64,000 nt of DNA from Amoebidium appalachense (lineage: Eukaryota; Ichthyosporea), in the NCBI GenBank assembly GCA_963693365.1, contig CAVNZM010000007.1, positions 7,874,001 through 7,938,000 on the forward strand, read 5' to 3'. A program made the position numbers and the translations under genes. The notes below the pieces were generated by a model. The model searched no databases. It saw nothing but the letters and a program-made list of their open reading frames with translations, and had not been told where the DNA came from. The number at the start of each line of letters is the position of its first letter. The first letter of the stretch is position 1. Positions 1 to 13,212 of the stretch are shown one piece after another.

Positions 1-480
1 TTCCCTCTGATAAACGGAAAACTCATCCGTCTGTGTAATGTCTGCCTTTTTTCTTTACAGGAGGTCTGAGTGATACACCTTTAGAGCACACCCTTCATAT
101 GGTTGCGGCTGTGTGAGAAACCACGTACTCGGAAGCTCGATGTTTAAATATGCCATATGCTAAAGGCATTCACACAATCCACGTTCTTCCCCGTAGTTTA
201 ACATGTTCTTTTCATTGTGCTTAGTATAGAAAATTGTATACATTCTAACCTACGTAGACTGCACATGTCGCAAAACAACTACGCCTGCTTGCGGCGATAG
301 TGTGAACTTTCTGCCTGCTAATGTGCATAAACTGTGACACGCTGCTTTGAGATATGAGATTGCCCTGTTGTGTTCCTGCACCTGACTGCTGTGCATGATT
401 CTATCCGATAGAAGTGATAATTCATGATGCCTATTATATGTATTAGAGTTCTTCTTTCCCCCCTTTGCCATTGTTTGTAG
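1..480 (+). other. Left edge: probable 3' splice site and untranslated sequence
   Basis: Bases 41-60 form a pyrimidine-rich tract ending in TTTACAG, a good 3' splice site. All three forward frames meet stops within about 60 bases after it, so it opens either the last exon of a gene to the left or a non-coding leader exon of the lectin gene. A second strong acceptor (TTCTTCTTTCCCCCCTTTG then TTTGTAG) ends at 480. The exon it would open stays in frame only to about 580. I see no RNA gene or mobile element here. Confidence 0.3.
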
Positions 481-656
481 GCGAACAACGGCATGGCAAG
501 GGGAGGAGAAAGGGAAGATTTCAAAAAGTCAGCCTCTGACCTGCAATCCCAAAGCACGACCATAACCCCATGCTGCCTGTTGTGATGTTTGCCACATTTG
601 ATGCCATTATGACCGATTTATACCCCATATATCCACTTATACAACATCCATTTCAG

Positions 657-1248
657 GTGATGGTGGTGTCTGTGCGTGCACGCAGACAGACCGATGTGTC
701 CTATGAAGCCAACTTCGATACAGTAGTGAGCAACTCCGGCTCCCCCTCATCATACGACCCGTCCCCCGTGACCAACTATCCTGCTGGTGGTGGTGACCCA
801 TCAGGGTCCTCCTACTCATCTTCGTCACCGGGCAGCCCTGGCTCAGGAAGTCCCTTTGTCGATCCGTATGGTGGCAGCGGGAATCCCAGCCCTGTATCGG
901 ATCCATCTGCATCCTCCCCACGTGGGAATAGTGAAACTAGCCCATATGCATCAAACTCAAACTATGATTCTAGTCCAGTTCGTGCTTCCAGTGTGGGTGG
1001 GCCTTCTTCTGGCGGCGCGGGGGCAGGGGGTAAACCCCGGATTGTGACGGCGGCCAAAAGGCCCGGTGTAGTCAGTGCTGAAGTGGCATTCAAGAAAGCC
1101 GCCGAGGCTGCTACGGCCAAGCGTGGACCCATGGGAAGGACTATGGGTGCTGATGCAAATTCGGCAGGTGTGTGTGTGTGTGTGTGTGTTGTGTTGGGAT
1201 TCGTGGTGTGTGTGTGTGTGTGTGTGTGTGTGTTGTGTTAGGATTCGT

Positions 1249-1286
<38 letters not shown>

Positions 1287-2213
1287 GTGTTGTGTTGGGA
1301 TTTGTGGTGTGTGTGTGTGCGCGCGCGGGGTGGGTGTGTGTGTGGGGGGGGGGGGAGGGGAGGGGGGAGTGATGGGGGGTGTGGGGCGGGGGGAGGAATT
1401 TACCAAAATTGTTGGCTGCAACTAATTTCCATCGATGAGCACACTTTCGGCCCCATACATACTACACGTGTACACCTGCATCTAAGTCAGCACACTTACT
1501 GCGTGATTCATTGAATAATGCACGCATGTGCACTTCGATTATATCCAACGCCACAACCCATACACACGCAGGACCACATTCCCTCCCAGGCATTTAACCC
1601 CAGCCGCTCACAACCACCAGATTGATTCACAATTCTATAAATACCCAGCCGATTTACCACCGCAGAACTTTAGTAAAACCATCACCCCACCGGAAAGCAC
1701 ACCCAATCACCATTCCGTGCCTATTCATGCACTAGCATGTAGCTACCCATATCTCTAACTGTTCATCAACCTACCGTTGCCATCATCTATTCACAAACGG
1801 GAAAGATATGCTCAAATGACAATGGCCATTATAATATTCACAGAGCTATTTATTTAGGCCATAAGCTGGTGTGATAAAATCACGGATCTTCCACAAACAT
1901 CCAGCTACCATCATGCCCGTATGACGATCTGCACATTGCAAAGATTTCTAAAGATATCTTGGTTTTGTCATGATTATCCACGTATGAACTATCCCCACAC
2001 TGATATATCCCGACAACGAATTTTCACCCTGCAGGCACTGTTTCCAAGGACCTTCAGACCCTCAACGGATTGGACGAATACGAAAAGAACGAGCCACACG
2101 GTTTGTGGCCCGTGAATGTGCTCACCCAATCAAACAACCTACAGGCACACACACGTGCAACTGTGCACATCACCCCCAAACATACGCGCACGCACGCACG
2201 CACGCGCACGCGC

Positions 2214-2273
<60 letters not shown>

Positions 2274-2333
2274 ATGTACACACGCATTGAATAAACACTG
2301 TCCATTTATACCTCGTGGAAATCCCCTCCCCCC

Positions 2334-2366
<33 letters not shown>

Positions 2367-2482
2367 CCTCACGGCCCCGCTTACCCCTTAGTGCGCTCTT
2401 CTTGCCCCCTTGCCCCATGGTTTTCGTTGTGTGATATATTTTTGACTTTTAGGTCACACACTACATATACTGCATTCTTGTA

Positions 2483-2516
<34 letters not shown>

Positions 2517-2664
2517 AGCCCAACCCAACCCAACCCAACCCCCAACTTTCAACCCTCAACCCAAAAATTCAGAGTTAAGATGTAAGGACACACATATGTA
2601 CATAGATTACCTTAGCTGCCATCCTTTTTCAACAAGTTTACCCCCCTCCCCTCCCCCCCCCCCC

Positions 2665-2695
<31 letters not shown>

Positions 2696-3004
2696 ACACA
2701 CATACACCCACCCACCCACCCACCCACCCAATGGCCCCATGGCCCCATTATCCCTGCATAGTAGGGTTAAGCAGGCTCGAGCGATTTCCTACATGTGCAT
2801 GTTGGTGGGCACATGTTTTTTTTTTTTTTTTTTTTTTCCTTTGCTTTTCTAGCCGCCTCACTTGCCTTCCTTATATATTTCCAGTGATTTTGCTGTGTTA
2901 GTACCGAACCTCACGATCAACCCTTGTGCAGCCGTTCTCAAGGAGGGAGATGTTCTTGGCCGGAATGACTCTCTGACCAACAGCTGTGGCTACAAGGTAT
3001 TGCC

Positions 3005-3041
<37 letters not shown>

Positions 3042-3098
3042 TCTTCCCAATCACCACCATCAAACAGAAATCCCCCCTCCCCCCCCCCCCCCCTTCCC

Positions 3099-3153
<55 letters not shown>

Positions 3154-3504
3154 GATTCCTTGACCATGACTTAGCTGATGGATCAGTAGATAGATCACAT
3201 GTAATAACGGAGAGAGAAAGGAAAGAAACCAACCGACACAATTACACATTCACCAGCACACAGCGTAACTAGCACATTTCCACCCCCTTGCAGCCAACTC
3301 ATGCCCAGACCTCTTTCAAACCCCGTCATGAACAGTGTCCGTCTTCCTCAATTTTTTCTCACGATCCCAAAAGTCCGCAACCAACCTTTCAGTAGCCACA
3401 CCACTGATTCCCCTCCTATATCTCCCTTTCCTCGCATCATCCCTTCTCTCTCTCTCTCTTTTTTCCTTTTTCCCACTCTCCATCTCCACTCTCCCCCCCC
3501 CCCC

Positions 3505-3564
<60 letters not shown>

Positions 3565-4085
3565 ACCCCCCCCCCCCCCCCCCCCCCCCACACACACACA
3601 CCCAACCATTCTAGGAACAAAAGCATCTGCATAGTTGCTCACACCTTCTGTTTGTTCTTTCGGTTCCATCTCCTTGCGTTTCCTGGCTTGGAATGTGTGC
3701 TCCTCGCTATGTGCAAACACATCCCCCCCCCCATCCCCCCTCCCCTACCACCACCACCACAGTTTGTCAACCAACCTGATGGCAACTTGGTGCTGTATCA
3801 TGGGGAGGTGGCTGCACCCTCATGGGCCTCAAACACGGCCGGTGTCGGCGGCTCAAAGGATGCCGGCAACTGGACTGCAAAGGCATGAATTACTACCCCC
3901 CCCCCCCCCCCCCCCTTGGGCGGCTTTTTCCCCTCCGACCAAAAGGAACAAGGAACTACACCTAACGCACACGTGCGCGCCGTTTCACACGTATATGCGC
4001 TTGCGCACGCACACACACATTTGCCCGGCATGATTTCTTTGTGTCTGTGTACTTGGGCCTGAACCTGTGTCCTTCTTTGACACAC

Positions 4086-4118
<33 letters not shown>

Positions 4119-4195
4119 TTTTCTTTCCTTTATACCAGCTACCCTCCCCCTTCCCCCTCCCCTCCCCCCAAGTTACACGCACGCACACACGCACG

Positions 4196-4254
<59 letters not shown>

Positions 4255-4334
4255 CTTCTCCTTAAACCCCCTTTCTTTCTGTCAAATCTCCTTCTCGCTC
4301 AACTGCCCACACCTTCCCTCCTCATTCCCTACCA

Positions 4335-4377
<43 letters not shown>

Positions 4378-5141
4378 TTCCCCCGTCACCACCACCACCA
4401 CAAACACACACACACACACACACAGCTACAAGCACCCCACCACAACTGACAACTGGCCACCAATCCGTAAACATACAGATGGAAAAAGGGAATTTTGCTC
4501 TGTATGCACCCACGACGTCCCGTGGGCGCAGCCGTCGCCCGCCCATCTGGAGCACCAAAACCCAGGGAGAGGGAAACAAGGCCGTGCTCACACGTGACGG
4601 AAACTTCGTGATTGTCGATTCCCAGAGCAGAATTCTTTTCAACACCGTTTCTTTCTCGAAGATTCCGTGCGTAGCTGCACGCGCCAAACCAGTTGCCCAA
4701 TCACCCGCCGGCACACCTCAAGGGGCAGCCAATCCGATGGGGGCTCCCGCGCCTGCTCCCGCACAAGTTCCCGCTCCTGCTCCCGCTCCCGCACAAGTTC
4801 CCGCTCCTGCTCCCGCTCGCGAACAGTATCCCGCACAAGTTCCCGCTCGCGAACAATATCCCGCACAAGTTCCCGCTCCTTCTCCCGCTCGCGAACAATA
4901 TCCCGCACAAGTTCCCGCTCGCGAACAATATCCCGCACAAGTTCCCGCTCCTGCTCCCGCTCCCGAACAATATCCCGCACAAGTTCCCGCGCCTGCTCCC
5001 GCTCCCGAGCAGTATCCCGCACAAGCTCCCGCGCCTGCTCCCGCACAAGTTCCCGCACCCGCACCTGTGGGAACGGATGGGACTCAGAACAAGGACAACC
5101 CTCTTACGTTTGGTACGTTTATTGTCCCGGAAGGGCAGTAA
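657..5141 (+). CDS. Bulb-type (D-mannose-binding) lectin domain protein, multi-exon
   Basis: Exons read as 657-1167, 2035-2100, about 2902-2996, 3763-3882 and 4479-5141 (stop). The first is a Ser/Pro/Gly-rich linker. Exons 3 to 5 spell a B-lectin fold: LKEGDVLGRNDSL, then QPDGNLVLYHGE, then GNFALYAP and TRDGNFVIVDSQ. These are three sugar-pocket strands of the Q-x-D-G-N-x-V-x-Y type; the last two are degenerate. The C-terminal 130 or so residues are Pro/Ala repeats built from REQYPAQVPA and APAPA units. The family binds mannose-type glycans and is usually secreted or vesicular. Odd points: exon 2 is 66 bases and frame-neutral, so it could be skipped. Intron 4 begins with GC, not GT (AAG|GCATGA). 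The start of exon 3 (2885 or 2902) is uncertain. No initiator Met or signal peptide could be fixed; the ORF continues up to an ATG at 570 but a TTTCAG acceptor precedes 657. Confidence 0.78.
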
Positions 5142-6356
5142 TTCAAGTCGATTTGATACTTTTCGACGGTGTCCAAATAACGGTGTCTGGACTTACTATC
5201 GGTTTTTACCGTTCAAGTGACTGAGCGATCTTAAGGCCCCTAAACGCACCTACAGTGTGATTAGTGAGCGAACATGCTTAGGACATAAATCATAAATGAC
5301 TGATTCTTATTGGTGGCTAGTTTTACAGATAGTTTACCAGCGCATTTGATATTAAAACGTGTGCTCCGCTTACTCTAGTGCACGTCGCGGTGGTGGTGTG
5401 CATGATTATTCTCCCCTTCTGTGCTTTACCATGTGGTAATATGTAGCCACATAAGAAGGCTACATGGTTTATAGAACGGTGGTGACTCTCACCGTATTTG
5501 AGAAGCTAAAACAAGGGTTGCTTTATTTATATAAGTTACCTTCTATGTTTATGAAGCATATAAACTGGCAAAAAAAAATAAAAAATGCTGGTTACTTGTG
5601 TCAGTTTCATAGGGAAGTGATTGTCGACTCATGTCACGCAATGTAGCATGAGCTGCTGCATCATCAAATAAACACTAGCTTCCATAAGCATTTCCGATTA
5701 ACATCTAAGCTTAAAAATATAAGTCATATGATTCTGTTTAAATTTTACTATTAACTTTCCCTTAAAGCTTTCCTCGCGAATGCCAAAATTTTCTGGTCCA
5801 TCATGATCAATCCTTGTGACATATCGCAGTATAATGATGGTCCCTCACACCAGCTCCACGTAACCCCTGAGGACTAATAACGGCATTAACTTTGGTGTAT
5901 AAAGAAGAGAGAAGAGCGGAAAGTCACAGAAGAAGGGGTTAGGCTTAGTATTATTTGTAGTGAGGGCTGTGCAAGAGCAAAGGTGTGTGTGTGTGTGTGC
6001 CAAAGTGTGCTGCATGTATATGCATATGGGCTGCATGTGTATGTACGTGTATGTGTGCATGTGTTGTTGCATACGTGTGTTCGTGTGTGTCTGTGTGTGT
6101 GCGTGCAGCTTCTGAACACGGAGGCTTCGAAACATAAGTCGATATATCTTGCAAACATGATCATAAAGCAACGCCAATTCTTTCTAACCGTGCGCACAGG
6201 CCTGGCTCCCCCCCCCTTCCCCTCCACCCCACCCACCCACCCACACGCATACGTCACATGTACGCACACACACCCCACCTCCACAACCACCAAACTAGTG
6301 AAAAAAAATAAATTGGGAACCCACCACACCACACCCATCCATCCACACGTACACGC

Positions 6357-6391
<35 letters not shown>

Positions 6392-7284
6392 GGAAAAACC
6401 CCCCCCCCCCCCACACACACACCCATCCACCCACACCACACGTACACCACACACACATGTACAGGTACCGACACACACTCACGCACGCACACACACATGT
6501 ACATGTACATGTATGTACACGTACGTTTCCAAGCATAAAATCATATACATGTGCACCAAAACACACACACACACACACACGGGCACGCACGCACACACAC
6601 TCACAGGAACGTTAACAAGAGAAAAACGTCGTAGTTATATGAGAAAATTCTGTATGCATGTACAGCTGTGGGGAGGGAATGTGCCGTTGCATGCAGTTTC
6701 GAGATTAGAACAAAGCTCGTCACCAGGACGCCGATCGCGAGCGCGAGCGCAATTGCGATCGCGGCCTAATACCCTTCACTCCCTGTGTCTGATCATGAAA
6801 TAGCCGCCACATTTCTTTATTGAGAATTTAGAGGTCACCAAAAACGGCAAAAAGGTGGCACGAATGCATAGCAACGTGTGTACACATACTCGCATACTCG
6901 TGTATACATCGATATCATCAAAAGCGGGATAGAATACAGACAAACACATTACAGAGAGTAGGGTTTTTTTTGCAACAATTCAACGCTACCGCAGATCAAA
7001 CACAACGTTAGGCAATGCCTGAGTGATATTTGCCCATGGCTGTAACAGTCAAAGATATGCACTTCTTGCACAAAGTGAATGAGGATATATGTCGATATTA
7101 TTATTCTAAGTCTACCATGTCTAGGTCGTCAATACCTGCCGTGAAAAAAAAAAAAAAGAGCGTGGATGTGTGTGTATATGTGTGTGTGTGTGTGTGCACA
7201 CGGCCGTGTGTGAGCATACGAGCCAGAAAGAGTGAATGTAGCTGTGCTTGTGCATGTCCGTGAGTCTGCGTGTGTTCACGCGCC

Positions 7285-7319
<35 letters not shown>

Positions 7320-7363
7320 TGAATGTGAGTCTGTGAGTCTGTGAGTGTGAGTGTGTGTGTGTG

Positions 7364-7439
<76 letters not shown>

Positions 7440-8132
7440 GTGAATGTGAGTCTGTGAGTGTGTGTGTGAGTGAGTGAGTGTGTATGTGTATGTGTGCGTG
7501 CATGCTTGTCCGTGCATGTGTGCACGATATCCTAATCTTCCACGAAAACATAGTACGAAAGCGACAGAACTCGAACTAATCTTACATAAAAAAACAAATC
7601 AGCAACAGAGTATAAATCCGCTTACTCGTACAGGCACACAGAAACATTCATCAGCTTGCGTATGGCCCGTCATTCGCAGCACCAGAACTCTCTCTTCCAC
7701 CCCTCTCAACAAACAGACATGACACTGTACTGCCCCGAGATCTTTTTTTCCGTTTTTCTTTTCTTTTTTCGCCCTTTTTTTTTGGTTCGTTTTTTCTCTG
7801 TTCGTTTAGTGAAGGTTAAAACTATTTCAGAAAGTTATTTCGATTGCTGCTCCAATTGTGTTCTAGACAAACAAAAGCTGTATCCCTATTGGGCAGCAGC
7901 ACAATCCCAACAATCTTAACTGCAACGCGCGCGTCGATAAGCGCCCACAAACCACATACTTCATTTCTCGTTCGCATAAAACCGTATATTTTTGAAAACC
8001 GCCCATCAGTCAAGCCCCCCTCCCCCCTCCCCCTCCCCCCCCCTCTTTCTCTCTTTCTCTCCATCTCCCCCCCCCCCCTCTCTGGGACATATAACCCATC
8101 CTCTCTTTAATACCTTTTAAAGTTTTTCACGT
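5142..8132. other. Intergenic region between convergent lectin and LARP4 genes
   Basis: 5142-5950 is A+T-rich unique sequence, probably the lectin 3' UTR. 5980-6610 is TG- and CA-rich with two poly-C blocks (about 6360-6410). 6690-6780 is a short CpG-rich patch (GATCGCGAGCGCGAGCGC). 7165-7500 is a long (TG)n tract mixed with GTGAGT units. 7560-8130 has T-rich and CT-rich stretches. I see no coding or RNA gene. Confidence 0.6.
5667..5672 (+). terminator. Candidate poly(A) signal of the lectin gene
   Basis: AATAAA lies about 525 bases after the lectin stop codon, in A+T-rich sequence, and is a plausible cleavage signal for that transcript. No downstream GT-rich element was checked by computation. 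Confidence 0.35.
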
Positions 8133-8375
8133 TCACTTGTTGCGTCTAGCCTGCTCCCAGACGCCATCTTCCCCTTCCTGGGCATGTGCATCTGAAGTTG
8201 GCACACTTGGGGCGTGGTTGTCCTGTGTATGGGTATGTGTGAGTGCACATGTTCATGAAAACATTACTGGGTGTAAGTGGTGTAGTGTGGGGGGGCAAGG
8301 GGAGGATGAGGAAGAGGAGGAGACCGAGGAAAGGGGGGGAGGGGGTGGGGTGGGATGGGTGGGTGGTGTGTGTGT

Positions 8376-8422
<47 letters not shown>

Positions 8423-8846
8423 AGGGGGGCGCTAAGCAGTAAGCACTTACACGGGCACACAAAGAAGAACATGACACACGGCCCACTACTTCTGTTGCGT
8501 GCATATGACTGCAAAGGTATATGCAAGATAGGCATATGGTTCAGGGGTTGCAAAATGAGGGGCTGCTTGCATACACCGGTGATTTTGTGTATATTGTGTA
8601 CAGAAAGAAACACGGACACATAAACCTAAACAAAAAAGCACACACAGGCATACATGAAGATTATGTGCACATGTGTGGCGAGTGTTTTGTGTGTTCTGGT
8701 GGAGTGGTGTCGGTACTCGTGGTTGCCTCTTTCTCTTCCTCTTGCTTACTCTTTTGTTCTCTTACACGCCCACCAACCCAACCGAAACCCTCCCCCCCCC
8801 CCTTCCTCCCTCCCTCCCCTCCCCGTGTGTATGTTGTGAGTGTGTC

Positions 8847-8885
<39 letters not shown>

Positions 8886-10676
8886 CGTGTATGTGTGTTG
8901 TAGCTGTGTGTGAGTGTAAGTGTTTGGGTGCGCGCACACGTGTCTGTCTGTGTAAAAGGGGGGGGGGGGAGATGGACATACAGGCATTGGTGAGCTGTGG
9001 GCATCCTTTGTGGGGCTGCTATTCTGTCTGCGCAGCATCTGTGCATAGCTCCTGCCCCCCTGGTTCTCACTACCACTCTCTATCCATACCGGTCCCCCTG
9101 AGGGGGCGGGGGTGGGGGTGGCGGTGGGGTGGTCGTCTTTGCTGGATGAAGATGGTGAGGAGCAGGGCGGTGAAGATGGGTGTGCGGATGGCTTGGTTCC
9201 CTGTGCGCGCCTGTGTGCAGGGGAAAAAAAGGGGGGAAGGGGGAGGAAGAGGGGGGGGAAAAGAGAGGGGGGGGAAAAAAGACAACGGGTGTTAGCAAGG
9301 AGAGAGGAAGAGGGAGCAGGAGAGATGCGAGTGTATAATGTGACTTCCCCCTGCCACCTCTCAGCATTGGCTCTAGTTTCCAGGGACATGAGCTTGTGGG
9401 TGTGTGAACAAACGGCTGCATAAGGTGCACTTGCACCAGTGCCTTGTGGCCCCAGAAAACGTAGTGCCATCCCCCCCCCCCCCCCCCCCCCCCCCCGGCG
9501 GTAGTAGGGCCCCTTTCAAAATCTAATGGCTGAGCCGGTGTATGCTCTCTCATTTGTGTGCGTGCATGTGTGCTTGTCAATGTGTTCTTGAGTACGTGCC
9601 CGTGGGGTATCCGAACATGTGCGGTGCATTAGCTCCCCCCCCCCCCCCCCCCCCCCACCCCACAACAACGCAAAAAGGCACACACAAACACACGCACGGA
9701 GGTGCACACACACACAAACATGCACACGCACACGCACACGCACACACACGCACACACACACACACAAACCAGAGCAAACATCGTTTCCCTCAAACCATAC
9801 CCGTGCCTGAAATACATAGAGCAGGATAACCAACAGAGCACACACCCCAAATCCACCCTCCCGACCACACACTCCCCCGATGCCAAATGCCCCTATGTAC
9901 CATATGGATACTCACTGGGGTGTGTGCTGTGCCACACTCTTCTTTGTGTCCTTTTCCTTGCTGATGCCTACAGTCTTTACCCTGCAACACACACGTCAGT
10001 GTTGGCTCTAATATGTACCTTCCACGAGAAGACACTCCGAAGTTAAAGCTCGATCGACATCGATTGACCCAATTTTAATATCTAATGGTTGCCAATCGTT
10101 ATATTTTTATAGTTTGATCCCTGACCAAATTGATTTGATGATCGGTCAATACCTGGTTCTCGAATTCAATCGACATCTGGTGAAAAAGGTTCTTTAATGA
10201 AAAAAACACACATCCTAATAAAACAATTTCTGTTTGCGTGTCGCTAATAAACAAATGGTACCACTCGATAGAGCAAAAAAATTAGCTTTCATATAATTAT
10301 AGGGTCGAGGGGGTTTCGATCGCTGCGATGGGTCGAAAATCACAAAAAACAAAAGGTGTCTTCTCGTAGAAGGCACATATTAATACATTCACTTGTACCC
10401 TTCCCCCCTCTTCACCCCCCCTCCCTCCTCCCCCCTCCCCCCCCAACCATCCCATCCATCGTATCCCCAGAAAGTCACAAACATTCACACCAATCAAGCA
10501 CCACCACCTTTCTCTTGCCCCCGTAACGTCAGATGCACCCGGCAGCATGAAAGGACACACGTGTGCGCAATCCCTGCTTCAAACTTTGCCTGCACACATG
10601 CCAGAAAGCACACACACACAAACACACATGATCGTACTCTTACCAGCTCCCCATGGTGGGGGAAGAGGGGTTGAAG

Positions 10677-10720
<44 letters not shown>

Positions 10721-11386
10721 ACCCCCCACCCACCCAAACACACACACACACACAAAACATCAACAAAGAAAATAAAAAAGCATACACACACAGAAGCCCA
10801 ACGAAAAAAATTTCATCACCATCATCCTTATTTTCGGGGGGACACATACGGTTTTGTAGTGCGGGGCAGCATGTCTGCGGTTGCAGCGCCCTGCAGGTTG
10901 ACCTTCACGATGTTGCCCCATCCCCCCTTGCTGGGTACTGCACTGGCTGATGCTGCTGACTCGGTGGTGGGTTTGCTGCCGGCAGCAACTGGATATTGTG
11001 CTAGTTAGAAAAAAGAAGGAAAGAAGTAAAGACATATCTGGGGGGAAGGGGGAGGGGGGGGGGGGGGGGGGGGGGGGGGGAGGTTGGAATCCACAGTAAA
11101 AAAAAGTCAAATCACCGTTAATTCTTTTGCATATAGCCTCCTGGCCAGAGTCGAAAATAGGAAGGAAGTATGAAGGGAGAAATGAAGACTTCAGAAAAGA
11201 ACAACGGTTAACACACAAGAAACGACGACACAAAACAGGGGGGGGGGAGGGGAGTGAGGGAAAGGAAAAGGGATGGTTACCTGTGGGCTTTGTGTCCGGC
11301 TTCATCTCTGGTGCCGACTGTGTAGTTGGCAGTGGGGGGAAGCTCTCGTTGTTCATCACTGGGAATGCACAGTACTTCAATACACT

Positions 11387-11454
<68 letters not shown>

Positions 11455-11615
11455 AAAAACTCTGGGAGACCACAAACACAAAAATCATAACCAGCCTCCC
11501 CCCCCCCCACCCCCCACCTCAATTCTTGACCAGAGAAAAGAAAAACAGGGAAGGGACGAAAAGAAACAAAACAAGATGTGCTTGCACAAGCACAAAGAGA
11601 AGAAAAAGGGCGCAC

Positions 11616-11662
<47 letters not shown>

Positions 11663-12016
11663 CTTTTAGAGCTCACCAAGAAAACCCCACACGGATACAC
11701 CCATAAACACACCTCGGACCGACCCTGCAAGATACATCACACACAAACCCACACACAGCCATCGACAAACACCATTGTAACAGCCCGACACAAGATCAAC
11801 CATAGTTTGTGTCTAAAGGAAAAACAAACACATTCACACACCCCACACCCCGAGTGCTGCACACAGTACTTTCTGTACCTGGGATGGGGGCGTTGAAAGG
11901 GGCTGTGCCTGATAGGGGGCTGGCCGTGCCGCTCCTTGTCTGCTTCAAATCAGGATCAGAGGTTCAGAAGGTGTAAGGGGCTCCCCCAAACCACACACAC
12001 ACACACACACACACTA

Positions 12017-12052
<36 letters not shown>

Positions 12053-12897
12053 CCCCACCCCTCCACACACACCATCGAATCCATCCGTGTACCCCTATGC
12101 CCGTCAAAAATTCTTCACTGGCATAAAACGCACCATCAGAGACAGTGATTATGCCTCTGTATGAGATCATAGCAGTGTGTGTGATCAGCTTAACCTCCCC
12201 ATGTGCAACAGCTCCGTTATTCAATGTCCTTGTAGTTTCGCAAGTTTGCCCCAGGACAATTCGCAACTCCGTTTATCGGTTCTGAATTCATGGGTTCGAT
12301 CCCTTCCCCCCCCCCCCCCACCCCCTCGCTTCAAACACATGCACACACACACACGCCCGCTCAAACCAGCAAGCAACACACCCACCTCCATACAGTCGCA
12401 AGCACACACGTGTGCTCGCACGTAAACACACACACACACACATAAAAGAGAGCAAGAACAAAGAACACAAAGTTTCACACACCATCGTCCCCTGCACACA
12501 CACACACACACACACACACCACACCATCGTCCCCTGCACACACACACACACGCACACACGCACACACCCACCCACCCACCCACCCACCCACCCACCCACC
12601 CACCCACCCACCCACCTGCTGGTTACTGTGGTCGGCCATTGGTCTTTGGTAGTGGTCGGGTGCACTCTGTCTGCGGTGGTGCTGCCCCCCTGCTGCAAAC
12701 ACCACCCACTTATTAGGCTAAATACCCAAGATTCCCTTTCCGGGGGTGGGGGGGGCAAGGGGGGCACGACCACAGGAGTTTTTGTGCCGACTTTTTGCCT
12801 ACTTCTGCTCTAACGAAAATGCTCACAGGCAAGGATATCAGGGTGTGTCTCGCATTGTCATCTAACAGTTAATATAGGGTAAAAGAAACTGCGAAGC

Positions 12898-12934
<37 letters not shown>

Positions 12935-13177
12935 ACACACACACACCTTTTTTTTTTTTTGGAATTAAACAGTGAGCAGTATGCTATTAATGTGTGTGTG
13001 TGTGTGTGTGTGTGGGCGTGCGCAGGACGGAGGGGGGTGGGTGGGTGGGAGACGGGAAAATGGGAAAATGAAGCATCGGTATTGCAGTCAACTAAAGGCC
13101 GCCTCAACTCATTCTTTCACCTTTTCCCCATCCCCCCGAAACACACATACACAAACGCACACACACACGCGCGCGCT

Positions 13178-13212
<35 letters not shown>

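Noticed and set aside
3301-3888. ORFs rich in poly-Pro or poly-Gly
   Set aside because: They translate poly-C/poly-G tracts in introns; only the exon segment 3763-3882 carries real sequence.
4667-5224. Ser/Arg-repeat ORF overlapping the lectin tail in another frame, resembling an SR protein
   Set aside because: All three plus frames are open because the Pro/Ala repeat contains few stop-forming words; the Pro/Ala frame continues the lectin domain in phase, so this is a shadow.
10828-10849. LARP4 stop codon in exon 12 (CGA AAA TAA)
   Set aside because: A GTATGT donor just before it joins in phase to exons at 9210-8982 and 8222-8133, which carry the expected SYAQMLRR tail, so the later stop is preferred.
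12285-12310. GGTTCGATCCC, another tRNA B-box look-alike
   Set aside because: No matching A box or cloverleaf; followed by poly-C in a LARP4 intron.
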